A DNA stretch of 28,387 nt from a virus, in IMG/VR virus record IMGVR_UViG_3300035688_000056, positions 1-28,387 of that record, one strand, 5' to 3'. Shown here in pieces: positions 5,346-13,255 of the stretch. The notes under the pieces are model-generated. The model searched no databases. It was not told where the DNA came from and worked only from the letters and a program-made list of their open reading frames with translations. A program made the translations under genes and the position numbers. Numbering within the stretch: position 1 is the stretch's first letter; the number at the start of each line of letters is the position of its first letter.

Positions 5346-6519
5346 GTGGCAGAGGATAAGATTCTTCGAACTTACGGCGATGTGTCGATTGAGAAACTTC
5401 TTTAGTCGACAAAAAATTGGGTGAATTCGGGGAAACCCTATAAGGGTAATCCCGAGCCAAGCCAAAGATACATCTTTGGAAGGTGTAGAGACTACTGGAG
5501 AGGTTTAGTCCTCTTAATAACCAGAATAAGCGCCCAATATATTTGACTCTTTTACAATTATCAAAGAAAAAATAAAGAGCAAATATAAAGATATAGTCCG
5601 ATACTCTTAGTAATAAGAGAAAACATAATGTAAAGAAGATGTAGTGTTGAATGCGATTGAGATTTTGACAAGCAAAGAGACTCAAATCTTCAATATGCTT
5701 GGTAAGACCAACGCTATCAGCACAGTTCACATTTACTTGACCGATATTCTCGCCACCGCAGCTTCGGCTGCAGTCGCAGAGACTGGAGATTATAGTGCTG
5801 GAACGCTCACTACTCCTGCTCGATTGACTAATATTGTGGAACATGTGGCCAGACCTTTCAAAGTTGGTCGCATTACCCAAGCTGTCGAGCATTATCAGGG
5901 AGAGAATGAGTTGGAAAGACAAACCAGAAAGGAATTAGCGAATTGGGGGAACAGTGCCGAATTCGACCTTGTCAGGTCAACCCTGACTTCAGGCGCTTCG
6001 GGAACTACTCCCAAAATGGATGGTATTATAAACTCCATCTCCAAATACGCTTCGAACTGCATCTCGGTCTACAACTCAGGCACTACTTGGGACGATTCAA
6101 TTCTTGATGGGTTGATGAAGCTCAATTTCGACAACTCCAACGGAGAAGTGGCTACTGACCTCTTTATGGGTTCATTCCTTAGGAAGGTTACAGATGAATG
6201 GACTCAGAAGTCAAATGTCGTAGTCAACAATCCAGGAGGCCAGACAATGATTGTCAAAACAGTTTCTACTTATGAAACTGCATTCGGAACATTGAGAATT
6301 CACACCCACAGATACGTCCAGCAATCAACTGATGCGACAGGCAGAGTCATGGGTCTTAGACCCGATAAAATGAAAATCGCCCTCCTTCAAAAGCCATACA
6401 TCGACACCGACTTGGCAAGATCAGGTGCATACGACTTCCGTGCAGTCGTTGGGTCATTCACCCTCGAAATGCATAATGCACCCTCTTGTTTCTTCGCAAG
6501 CGGCTTCGACATAGACTAA
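5346..6519 (+). CDS. Major capsid protein (SU10/DUF5309-like), gene split by a group I intron
   Basis: The coding sequence joins 5346-5389 and 5631-6519, giving 310 residues. Exon 1 starts at GTG and encodes MAEDKILRTYGDVS plus two bases of the next Ile codon; exon 2 supplies the third base and reads on as KEDVVLNAIEILTS. Removing exactly 241 bases restores the frame. Unspliced, exon 1 stops at TAG 5403. Exon 2 has the marks of the SU10 major capsid family: the early ETQIFNMLGKT segment, HVARPFKVGRITQAVEHYQG, a helical ELERQTRKELANWGNSAEFDLV, and a C-terminal beta-rich half. The product forms the icosahedral shell. The frame alone can be miscalled as starting at GTG 5644, which would lose the first 20 residues. 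The stop codon lies in a hairpin loop. Confidence 0.88.
5390..5630 (+). ncRNA. Self-splicing group I intron in the capsid gene (241 nt, no endonuclease)
   Basis: The whole fold can be drawn. P1 pairs 5383-5390 with 5404-5411; the last exon base U5389 forms the conserved U-G wobble with G5405. P10 pairs 5397-5404 with exon-2 bases 5631-5638, eight perfect pairs. P3: 5417-5423 with 5531-5537. P4: 5426-5431 with 5451-5456. P5: 5435-5439 with 5443-5447. P6a: 5462-5468 with 5473-5479. P7: 5490-5494 with 5594-5598. P7.1/P7.2-type stems: 5495-5498 with 5521-5524 and 5499-5503 with 5510-5514. P8: 5547-5552 with 5574-5579. P9: 5604-5609 with 5614-5619, closed by a GTAA loop. The terminal G is 5630. 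The core strings CCCGAGCCAAGCC and GATATAGTCC are group I signatures, and extra stems after P7 suggest subgroup IA. There is no open reading frame inside. Confidence 0.93.
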
Positions 6520-6529
6520 GGGTCTATGT
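6509..6529 (+). promoter_or_regulatory. Perfect hairpin around the capsid stop codon
   Basis: ACATAGAC (6509-6516) pairs with GTCTATGT (6522-6529) around a five-base loop that holds the TAA stop (6517-6519). The stem would meet the terminating ribosome. It could slow ribosome release, protect the mRNA end or reduce read-through into the next gene. No T-run follows, so it is not a terminator. Confidence 0.5.
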
Positions 6530-6547
6530 GGCGCTCAGCCTCCTTCA

Positions 6548-6590
6548 CTCCGAAAATGGATTTCTGGGAGTCCGATTCTCCCATTCGGAG
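6548..6590 (+). promoter_or_regulatory. Stacked double hairpin downstream of the capsid gene
   Basis: CTCCGAA (6548-6554) pairs with TTCGGAG (6584-6590), and inside it TGGGAG (6565-6570) pairs with CTCCCA (6578-6583) around the seven-base loop TCCGATT. The two stems can stack, leaving a ten-base bulge on one side only. The shape resembles the acceptor and T-arm half of a tRNA, but there is no D or anticodon arm and no CCA. It is not followed by a T-run. Likely roles are mRNA stabilisation or processing between the abundant capsid message and the genes behind it. Confidence 0.5.
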
Positions 6591-6616
6591 CTGGTTTAAT
6601 AAATAAAATAAAAATT

Positions 6617-6853
6617 ATGGCAAAAACAATCATATTCCAAAATATCAAGATAAAAGAGCTGGCTCTTTCTAAAGACGAGAAGGGAAAGATCCATATTGCC
6701 GTTGTCTACTCTACGCTTGATGACAAGGGTCAGGAGTTTAATCTCAAAAGAACCGACCTGCAGGATGTCTCCTTAACAGCAAAGCAGATGGAGAATGTCC
6801 AGGCAGTCTTTGATTTAGTAGCGACAACACTAAAACAAGTCGAGGGGATATGA
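6617..6853 (+). CDS. Hypothetical small beta-rich protein (78 aa)
   Basis: A 78-residue protein with alternating strands (IIFQNIKIKELAL, IHIAVVYSTLDDKGQEF) followed by a C-terminal helix (AKQMENVQAVFDLVATTLKQVE). No family is recognised. Its place after the capsid gene, with a four-base ATGA overlap with the next gene, suggests a small head or tail-chaperone-like component. That is positional inference only. Confidence 0.6.
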   Translation: MAKTIIFQNIKIKELALSKDEKGKIHIAVVYSTLDDKGQEFNLKRTDLQDVSLTAKQMENVQAVFDLVATTLKQVEGI

Positions 6854-7152
6854 AAGAAGCTCAAACCTTCATAAAAAAAGTAGTTGAGTTTTATAAAAAA
6901 GCTTTTCCTTTGGAATATCAGGCGGTAGTCAGACAGATAAAGATTATCAGGAATGCCCAGAAAAACGAATTCGCCAGTATCAAGAGAAAAGATGCAGCAA
7001 TGGAAAGAAAACTAATTGAGATACCGGAAACTTTATTCAATATTTTCATTATCAAGTTGCCCCAGTCCTTTATGGAATATTATTATTCAAAGCCCGGGAC
7101 AAGGTGGTTCGCAAAAGAATTCCCTGAATTCCGGGTGGCAGATCGAATATGA
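6850..7152 (+). CDS. Hypothetical basic protein (100 aa)
   Basis: A 100-residue Lys-rich protein, helical in its first half (AQTFIKKVVEFYKKAFPLEYQAVVRQIKIIRNAQ), ending with LPQSFMEYYYSKPGTRWFAKEFPEFRVADRI. No known family is recognised. It overlaps the gene before by ATGA at 6850 and the gene after at 7149. That chain of couplings suggests equal production of the three small proteins between the capsid and the glycosyltransferase. Confidence 0.6.
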   Translation: MKEAQTFIKKVVEFYKKAFPLEYQAVVRQIKIIRNAQKNEFASIKRKDAAMERKLIEIPETLFNIFIIKLPQSFMEYYYSKPGTRWFAKEFPEFRVADRI

Positions 7153-7352
7153 ACAGAGAAGAGAAGCGAGGGCTATACGAAAGAAAAAGGAAAAAGAAGT
7201 TTGACTATTTAAAGCATACTAATCAAATGCAGAAATACCTTCATAGAAAAGAGCCAAAAAAGATAGCTGAAGCTATAATAACAACCGAGCCGATAAAAGT
7301 TATTAAGCCAAATTGGGCAACTAAAATTTGGAGACTAATAAAACAAAAATGA
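7149..7352 (+). CDS. Hypothetical very basic protein (67 aa)
   Basis: A 67-residue protein dominated by Lys and Arg (REEKRGLYERKRKKKFDYLKHTNQ...). It begins in an ATGA overlap with the previous gene and ends in an ATGA overlap with the glycosyltransferase (TGA 7350-7352, ATG 7349). The charge suggests nucleic-acid contact or disorder; no family is recognised. Confidence 0.55.
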   Translation: MNREEKRGLYERKRKKKFDYLKHTNQMQKYLHRKEPKKIAEAIITTEPIKVIKPNWATKIWRLIKQK

Positions 7353-9754
7353 AACCAAAAATAAAAATAGCCCTTTGTTTGATAGTCAAGGGTTCAGATG
7401 AGGAAGCGGTTCTTTTAAACAGATGTCTTGGCCACGAGTGCCATTTTATAGACGCAGGAGGAATCTTTGTCACCTTAACCCAGGAGAATGAAAAAGTAAG
7501 GGAGGTGGCGAAGTCTTATGGAGCCAATATTTCTTTCTACCAATGGGATGATGATTACGCCAAAGTCAGGAATTTCAATTTCTCCCAAGTTCCAAAGAAA
7601 TTCACCCATGTTCTTTGGATGGATGTAGATGATGTGTTCCGGGGTCTGGGAGAGCTTGATAAAATAGTGGTTGATCATCCAGAGACCGATGCTTTCTTGA
7701 TGAATTATCTTTACTGGTTCGATGAGAATAAGAATCCGGTAACAGTCCACACTAAAATCCAAGTTCTTAAGAATGATGGCTGTTTAGTCTGGAAGGGACA
7801 GATACACGAAGATTTGATGGCAACTAGGATTATTAAAAGCAAGATGATTGAAAATATAGAGAGGATTCACTTATCGAGCGATGAGAGACTGAAAGAGTCA
7901 AGGGAAAGAAATCTAAGGATAGCGGAGAAACAGGTCAAAGAAGATCCGACTGACCCGAGAACCTGGTGGAATTTAGGAAGAGCACAGGTGGCAATGGCCA
8001 TAGATGAATCAGTCAACACTTTGGAAAAGTTCATTTCATTAACAAGGTCAGATGACGATAAATATTTAGCGAGACTGGGAATAGGGGATTACTGGTTTGT
8101 CAGGGGAGAATACGGCAAGGCTTTGGATAATGTCAGGTATGCCATAGGTTTAAAACCTGAATATCCTGATGCTTACACCAGGGCCGGCCATATTTATTTT
8201 GAGATGAGAAACTTTGACAAGGCAAGAGATTTCTATTTACTGGGGCTGACTAAAAAACCTCCAATCTACACAATACTGGTTTATAATCCCAGAGATTATG
8301 ACTACACTCCTTTAATGGCTTTAGCCAAGACCTATTTTAAATTATCATTGCCTTCTTTAGCTCTGACATGCTTGAAGGGTTGTATGGAGATTCTGCCAGG
8401 GGACAAGAAATTAAAGGACTTGATAAAAATGATGGAAAAAGAAAGCAAGAAATTTGACCGCGTAGTCAATCATTTGAAAAATCTTCAGGAGATAAAGGAC
8501 ATTGACAAATTAAAAGAAGAGATGGATAAGTTGCCTGATGAGGTGAGATCTCATCCTGCTGTTTGCCACTTAAGGAATGTCAACTTCATCAAAAAGACTT
8601 CAACTGGAAAAGACTTGGTTTTCTACTGCAGCTACACTTCTGAAGAATGGACTCCTGAAACCGCAATAGAAAAGGGTATCGGAGGTTCTGAAAGAGCAGT
8701 TATAAATTTAACCAAGATTCTTCATCAGCAATATGGCTGGAATGTAACAGTCTATAATAACTGTGGATACAAGGAACTGGAATTTGAGGGAGTGAAATAC
8801 AAACCTTTCTGGTCTTGGAACTACAGGGATAAGCAGGATGTGGTGATTCTTTGGAGACATCCCAAACCCTGCGACTATGAAATCAATGCTCCCAAAGTCT
8901 ATATTGATTTGCATGATGTGGTAGGAGAAGGGGAATTCAACGAATCAAGAATGAAAAGGATAGAAAAGATTTTAGTGAAGTCAAAAGCCCAGAGAGATTT
9001 GTTTCCTAAACTACCAGATGATAAATTCTTAATAATTCCAAACGGAGTTGATTTAGAACAATTCAATTTAACAGTGGAGAGAGATCCTTATTACTTAATA
9101 AACCTTTCTTCTCCTGACAGGTCTTTGAATGCCATTTTGGATTTACTGCCCCAGATTTTAGAAAGAGTGCCAGAAGAAATAGCCAAGAAAGTGAAGTTTG
9201 GCTGGTATTATGGCTGGCAGGTATTTGATGCTTCTTTGTCTTCAGAAAAGGAACAGGAATGGAAAAGAAGCGTTATAGATAAATTCGAGAAGTTAAAGAA
9301 ATTAGGAGTAGCCCAGGGAGGCGGAAGGATAAGCCATCTTCAGATTCCGATAGAACTATTGAAAGCCGGCGCCTTGATTTACCCAACCCACTTTTACGAA
9401 ATTGATTATTTAGGGGGAACCGAAGCCCAGATAGCAGGTTGCGTTCCTATCACCACTGACTTCGCTGCTTTGGACGAGAAAATCCAGTTCGGGGTGAAGA
9501 TTCCTTCTGGAAGAACTCGGGAAAACTGGTCACAGGTGGAGATATGCGACTTTGGAATTAAAGACGAAAAATCAAGAGAGATGTTTGTAAAAGCAGTGGC
9601 AGATTATTTGAAGAACCCTAATAAGTTTGACAGGGAGAAAATGTCAAAATGGGCAAAGGAAAAATACGACATCAAGAAAATCGCTAGCCTCTGGAATGAG
9701 GAATTATCAAAACCTAAATTATTTAAAGCCCATGTCAAAATCATCAAGCCTTAG
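7349..9754 (+). CDS. Double glycosyltransferase with TPR-like repeats (GT2 + TPR + GT4-like)
   Basis: I chose ATG 7349, coupled by ATGA to the preceding gene, rather than an upstream in-frame ATG at 7328; this gives 801 residues. Residues 1-165 form a GT2-like nucleotide-sugar transferase domain: strand KIALCLIVKG, the metal-binding DVDD at 92-95, and WKGQIHED near 148-155. Residues about 195-355 carry TPR-like helical repeats (TWWNLGRAQVAMA, GDYWFVRGEYGKALDN, AYTRAGHIYFEMRNFDKARD). From about 420 to the end is a GT4-type GT-B domain: GIGGSERAV (443-451), PNGVD (564-568) and, near 690, GGTEAQIAGCVPITTD. Such fusions build or decorate surface glycans. Both active sites look intact. It may glycosylate virion proteins or alter the host envelope. 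Confidence 0.85.
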   Translation: MKPKIKIALCLIVKGSDEEAVLLNRCLGHECHFIDAGGIFVTLTQENEKVREVAKSYGANISFYQWDDDYAKVRNFNFSQVPKKFTHVLWMDVDDVFRGLGELDKIVVDHPETDAFLMNYLYWFDENKNPVTVHTKIQVLKNDGCLVWKGQIHEDLMATRIIKSKMIENIERIHLSSDERLKESRERNLRIAEKQVKEDPTDPRTWWNLGRAQVAMAIDESVNTLEKFISLTRSDDDKYLARLGIGDYWFVRGEYGKALDNVRYAIGLKPEYPDAYTRAGHIYFEMRNFDKARDFYLLGLTKKPPIYTILVYNPRDYDYTPLMALAKTYFKLSLPSLALTCLKGCMEILPGDKKLKDLIKMMEKESKKFDRVVNHLKNLQEIKDIDKLKEEMDKLPDEVRSHPAVCHLRNVNFIKKTSTGKDLVFYCSYTSEEWTPETAIEKGIGGSERAVINLTKILHQQYGWNVTVYNNCGYKELEFEGVKYKPFWSWNYRDKQDVVILWRHPKPCDYEINAPKVYIDLHDVVGEGEFNESRMKRIEKILVKSKAQRDLFPKLPDDKFLIIPNGVDLEQFNLTVERDPYYLINLSSPDRSLNAILDLLPQILERVPEEIAKKVKFGWYYGWQVFDASLSSEKEQEWKRSVIDKFEKLKKLGVAQGGGRISHLQIPIELLKAGALIYPTHFYEIDYLGGTEAQIAGCVPITTDFAALDEKIQFGVKIPSGRTRENWSQVEICDFGIKDEKSREMFVKAVADYLKNPNKFDREKMSKWAKEKYDIKKIASLWNEELSKPKLFKAHVKIIKP

Positions 9755-10259
9755 TGTTATAGAAACAGCCGAGATAGCAGAATTGCTTGGCCTTGCTTAT
9801 TATGACTTTGATGACCCAAAGAGATTTGAAAAGATAAAACAGGTGGTTGAATACTTCAGAGACCGGGAAGGCAAGAGAGAAGTTATTTTAAGAATAATTC
9901 AGAAAAGCCCGATTAAAGATAATCTGGATGCAGTCTGGAATTGGATAGAGTTGGCGAGTGAAAGAGCTGAGAAAATAAAATCCCTTCCCAAAGAAATGTT
10001 CGAGGATAATGTAGTTGAAGAAATAAACAAAGAGTATATCAAAAAAGACACCATCTCAAAAGTGAAGCAACAGATAGACCAGAAAATAAGCGAGTTTGAA
10101 AAACAGAAAAAACTGAAAGAGGAGCAGGAAAGAGAGGAAAACAAAACTGCTGAATTAGAAGAAAAATCAACCAAAGAAGCAGTCGAGGCTTCTCAATTAT
10201 TAGAAGTAAAAAAGACTCTTGAAGGAATAGAGTCTATAAATAACATTTTAAACGAATAA
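9732..10259 (+). CDS. Hypothetical coiled-coil protein (175 aa)
   Basis: I chose ATG 9732, which overlaps the end of the glycosyltransferase gene by 23 bases; a longer in-frame extension to 9627 would overlap far more. The first 100 residues are a globular helical part (ETAEIAELLGLAYYDFDDPKRFEKIKQVVEYF). From about residue 110 onward is a long, highly charged coiled coil rich in Lys, Glu and Gln. No enzyme motif is seen. It may be a structural or tail-assembly protein by position; the family is unknown. Confidence 0.6.
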   Translation: MSKSSSLSVIETAEIAELLGLAYYDFDDPKRFEKIKQVVEYFRDREGKREVILRIIQKSPIKDNLDAVWNWIELASERAEKIKSLPKEMFEDNVVEEINKEYIKKDTISKVKQQIDQKISEFEKQKKLKEEQEREENKTAELEEKSTKEAVEASQLLEVKKTLEGIESINNILNE

Positions 10260-10260
10260 T

Positions 10261-10593
10261 ATGGCACAAGATATTCAAATAGTGCCTGGCCGTCAAGGAA
10301 GGCCAAAGGAAAGGAAAGACCATCCAGTTGGCTATGAGCTTTTAACTGTGGCCGATTCTGCGGTGGGCTTTGCTACTATTCCTTTGAACGCCAATAAGGC
10401 CGTCATCGTTGTCGAAGATGCGACTATAAGGTGGAGAATAGATGGGACTAATCCTGATGCGAATACAGGGACAAAGAGTTTTGTCAATTCTACCATCATC
10501 CTTGACAGCCGGGATCAAATAGATAATTTTAAAGCAATCAGGCAAGGCACAACCAGTGCCAAACTGAGTGTTAATTATTATGAAAGAAAATAA
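10261..10593 (+). CDS. Small beta-rich virion-like protein (110 aa)
   Basis: A 110-residue protein starting one base after the previous stop. After a basic N-terminus it is mainly beta-strand: ELLTVADSAVGFATIPL, KAVIVVEDATIRWRIDG, and a last strand SAKLSVNYYERK. The pattern of a small jelly-roll or Ig-like sandwich recurs in phage head-decoration and tail proteins. It has no signal peptide. It overlaps the next gene's start by 14 bases. Confidence 0.55.
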   Translation: MAQDIQIVPGRQGRPKERKDHPVGYELLTVADSAVGFATIPLNANKAVIVVEDATIRWRIDGTNPDANTGTKSFVNSTIILDSRDQIDNFKAIRQGTTSAKLSVNYYERK

Positions 10594-12640
10594 TAAATTT
10601 ATTTTCTGGGCAGGCTTATCCGTAGCTTTAGGATTATTAGTGACAGCCACTTTGGGTTATGCTCAGTATTCAGGAAGTCTTTGGTATCCTAATTCAGATA
10701 ACAGATTACAGCCAGTTGATGATTCCTGGGGAATCTATACAGCCCAAAGTATAGATTTTGACGGAGAATTGTTGCCTGACGGCGCCACCTGTAATAATGG
10801 CGAGATTCTGAAGAAAACCGGAGCTAATAACTGGGATTGTGCTGCTGATGAAACAGGAGCAGGAGGTTCAGGTGATGTCACTGATGTCGGGGACTGTGCC
10901 GGAGGCGCTTGTCTGGACGGCACTTCAGACGGCGGAACTTATATCAAGTTCTACGATGCTCAAGGAGCAGGGCAATTGATTACCGGAGATTTGACAGCAG
11001 CCAGGGTCTGGACTTTGCCTGATGCAACAGGAACTGTCGCTTTGACCACAAGCAATGTGGCGACAGCAACAGCTTTAGCAGCAAATCCTACAGATTGCGC
11101 AGCGAATCAATTTGCTAATACTATTGCGGCTTCAGGAAATCTTACTTGCGCTGCGATAGGAGACGCTGATGTGCCGAATACTATTACGATAGATAATGCG
11201 GGTGCAGTGGAAGGAACTGATTTAGGGACATTAACAAATGGATTGGTCTGCACTTACGATTTGGCAGGGACAGAGATAGATTGCGCTACCACGATGACAC
11301 CAGACCAAGTTGGGACTCTTACAAATACTAAATGGTGCACAACAGACGGCTCACTTGTTAATTGCACAAGTAATGCTCCAGTTTTAACAGAAGTTGATCC
11401 TAATGTTGATACTGAAGCAGAAATAGAAGCTATCACAGGAGCACATTTTGGGGCAAGTAAGGCAGTTACAAGTGGATATATCTGGGTAGCTGATGGAACG
11501 GATTTTGAAAGTGTAGTAATGTCAGGAGATGTGACAATAGCATCAGGAGGAGCGACTACAGCGGCAGCTGGGATAACTCGGGACACTGAGTGGGATACTG
11601 CCGCTGAAATCAATGCTGCCACTACTGATGCTGATTTTCTTACCGGCAATCAAACAATTACTTTATCAGGAGATGTTTCAGGCTCAGGAGCTACGGCAAT
11701 TACTACAACTATCGGAGCTAATAAGATTTTAGAAAGTATGTTGAAAGCAGTAAATGATCCGACAGATGAACTTTGTTTGACTTACGAATCAACAACTGGA
11801 GATTTCGAATGGCAATCGTGTGGAGGAACACCTACGGTCATAACTGTAGCCGATACTGCTGATACCACTGCCTACGTTGCTTTATTTGAGGATGCTACTG
11901 GAGATTTAGGGCCAAAGACCGATGCCGGAATAACTTACAACGCAGGGACAGGGATGCTGACGGCTACAGGATTTACTGGCCCATTAACCGGCAATGCTTC
12001 AACGGCCACTGCGTTGGCAGGAGACCCGGCAGACTGTGCGGCTAATAACTACGCTTACGCCATCAATGCTTCAGGAACTCTTACTTGTTCTACAATAGAT
12101 ATTTCAGCCAGCACTAATTTAGCAGTGTCTACTCCCATAACTTTAACAGGCGATAGCGTGGGTATGGTCAACCAGGGAACAACGACTACAGTCTTACACG
12201 GAAACGCAGCAGGGAATCCTTCCTTTGGTGCAGTAGTTGTTGCTGATACTTCAATAACAGCCGGAAGAAGCTTAACTTGGTCAACAAATAATATGGTGGC
12301 TGATGCCGAAACATATACCGATACAAAATGTATTTTCTGGGAAAATCCAGTAGCAACTGATGATTTTAAAAGTATTTGGTTCGCAAAGCAGGCAGCGACA
12401 GTCACTTCTCTTTGGTGCGAATCAGACCAAGTAGTAACAATGATGGGGCAAATCGACGACGGAACTCCGGCTGATATGGATTCAGTTGATATGACCTGCG
12501 ATGCCACTCCGCCTGAAGACACTGCATTGAATGGAGATGCAACTTTAGCTTCTGGAGATCGGGTTGATGTTGATGTGGCTTCAGTATCAGGGACGCCAAC
12601 TTGGGTAAGTTTTTGCTTCACCTTTACCTACGACGACTAA
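10580..12640 (+). CDS. Exported fibre-like protein with internal Cys-bearing repeats
   Basis: I chose ATG 10580 over a GTG at 10568, giving 686 residues. The N-terminus is a signal peptide: KENNKFIFW followed by a hydrophobic core to about residue 26 and a likely cut after LGYA. The rest is Gly/Thr/Ala/Asp-rich beta structure like phage tail fibres, with repeated motifs: STATALAANPTDCAANQF recurs later as STATALAGDPADCAANNY, each followed by a Leu-Thr-Cys segment. Paired Cys residues are rare in cytoplasmic phage fibres but suit an exported protein. Possible roles are a host-surface adhesin, a fibre matured outside the cytoplasm, or a superinfection factor. It opens a run of secreted and membrane proteins. 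Confidence 0.7.
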   Translation: MKENNKFIFWAGLSVALGLLVTATLGYAQYSGSLWYPNSDNRLQPVDDSWGIYTAQSIDFDGELLPDGATCNNGEILKKTGANNWDCAADETGAGGSGDVTDVGDCAGGACLDGTSDGGTYIKFYDAQGAGQLITGDLTAARVWTLPDATGTVALTTSNVATATALAANPTDCAANQFANTIAASGNLTCAAIGDADVPNTITIDNAGAVEGTDLGTLTNGLVCTYDLAGTEIDCATTMTPDQVGTLTNTKWCTTDGSLVNCTSNAPVLTEVDPNVDTEAEIEAITGAHFGASKAVTSGYIWVADGTDFESVVMSGDVTIASGGATTAAAGITRDTEWDTAAEINAATTDADFLTGNQTITLSGDVSGSGATAITTTIGANKILESMLKAVNDPTDELCLTYESTTGDFEWQSCGGTPTVITVADTADTTAYVALFEDATGDLGPKTDAGITYNAGTGMLTATGFTGPLTGNASTATALAGDPADCAANNYAYAINASGTLTCSTIDISASTNLAVSTPITLTGDSVGMVNQGTTTTVLHGNAAGNPSFGAVVVADTSITAGRSLTWSTNNMVADAETYTDTKCIFWENPVATDDFKSIWFAKQAATVTSLWCESDQVVTMMGQIDDGTPADMDSVDMTCDATPPEDTALNGDATLASGDRVDVDVASVSGTPTWVSFCFTFTYDD

Positions 12641-12655
12641 TTTAAAAGTAAAACT

Positions 12656-13255
12656 ATGTTTGAAAAAATAAAAACAAAACTAAACCAGATAAAAAACTGG
12701 ATTATAGACAAATGGAACCATACGAAGGAATGGTTCAAAAAGCAATGGAAGAAAATTATAGCTATTTTGGGAATTGGGGTTGCATTGGCGGCAACAACTC
12801 AAATAAATCAGCCATTAAAGAATTGGCAATATGAAACGGATCAGGTTTATGCCATTGGAATTATCATAGATTTGCCGGATAAAACCAGTCTATCTTCGAC
12901 AACACAAAAGATAGAGAGATTGATAAAATTCACCGAGCCAGCACTTTTTAACGAAGGAACAGAAGATGAAATGACAGGATATGTGATAAAGAATCAAGAA
13001 GGTAAAATTTCTTCTGTAAAAACTTATTTCGCAATCAGCCAGAGAACTAATCAAGAAATTCGAGATATGATTATGTCAAATTTGAGTCCTTTTAATTTTA
13101 ATGGGGGATTGGAGTTTAATGATAATCCCCCTAAAGAAAAAATGAGAGAAAGATTAGCACAACTGATAGGCGAACAGGGAGGAGATAAGATTATTTTTCT
13201 TGATTTAAGTAGTCCAATACCAACTGAAATAATCTCAAAATTCTATGATAGGTAA
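12656..13255 (+). CDS. Membrane-anchored protein with amphipathic Trp/Lys N-terminus (199 aa)
   Basis: A 199-residue protein. Residues 1-35 form an amphipathic helix rich in Trp and Lys (NWIIDKWNHTKEWFKKQWKK). A transmembrane segment follows (IIAILGIGVALAATTQI, about 36-52). The remaining 145 residues look like a soluble beta-alpha domain with no motif I recognise. It lies between two exported proteins and overlaps the next gene by 11 bases. It may anchor them at the cell envelope or act as a lysis or envelope factor; neither is shown by motif. Confidence 0.55.
   Translation: MFEKIKTKLNQIKNWIIDKWNHTKEWFKKQWKKIIAILGIGVALAATTQINQPLKNWQYETDQVYAIGIIIDLPDKTSLSSTTQKIERLIKFTEPALFNEGTEDEMTGYVIKNQEGKISSVKTYFAISQRTNQEIRDMIMSNLSPFNFNGGLEFNDNPPKEKMRERLAQLIGEQGGDKIIFLDLSSPIPTEIISKFYDR

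Noticed and set aside
5644-5646. GTG 5644 as the true start of the capsid gene
   Set aside because: It has no Shine-Dalgarno sequence. The upstream exon with a strong 16S match, a full group I fold and exact frame restoration is a better explanation.
5290-5922. Minus-strand open frame of 210 residues across the intron and capsid start
   Set aside because: It is antisense to the scaffold end, the intron and exon 2. Its translation is low in recognisable motifs, and the + strand here has a clear capsid gene and intron.
6548-6590. Possible tRNA gene: a T-arm-like stem-loop beside a seven-pair acceptor-like stem
   Set aside because: Only ten bases lie between the two arms where a D arm and anticodon arm should be, and no CCA or complete cloverleaf can be drawn. 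I list it as a stacked hairpin.
12055-12621. Minus-strand open frames inside the fibre-like gene (also 11254-11649)
   Set aside because: They mirror the repetitive Thr/Ala-rich + strand gene and produce Ser/Val/Pro-rich strings with no start context or domain.
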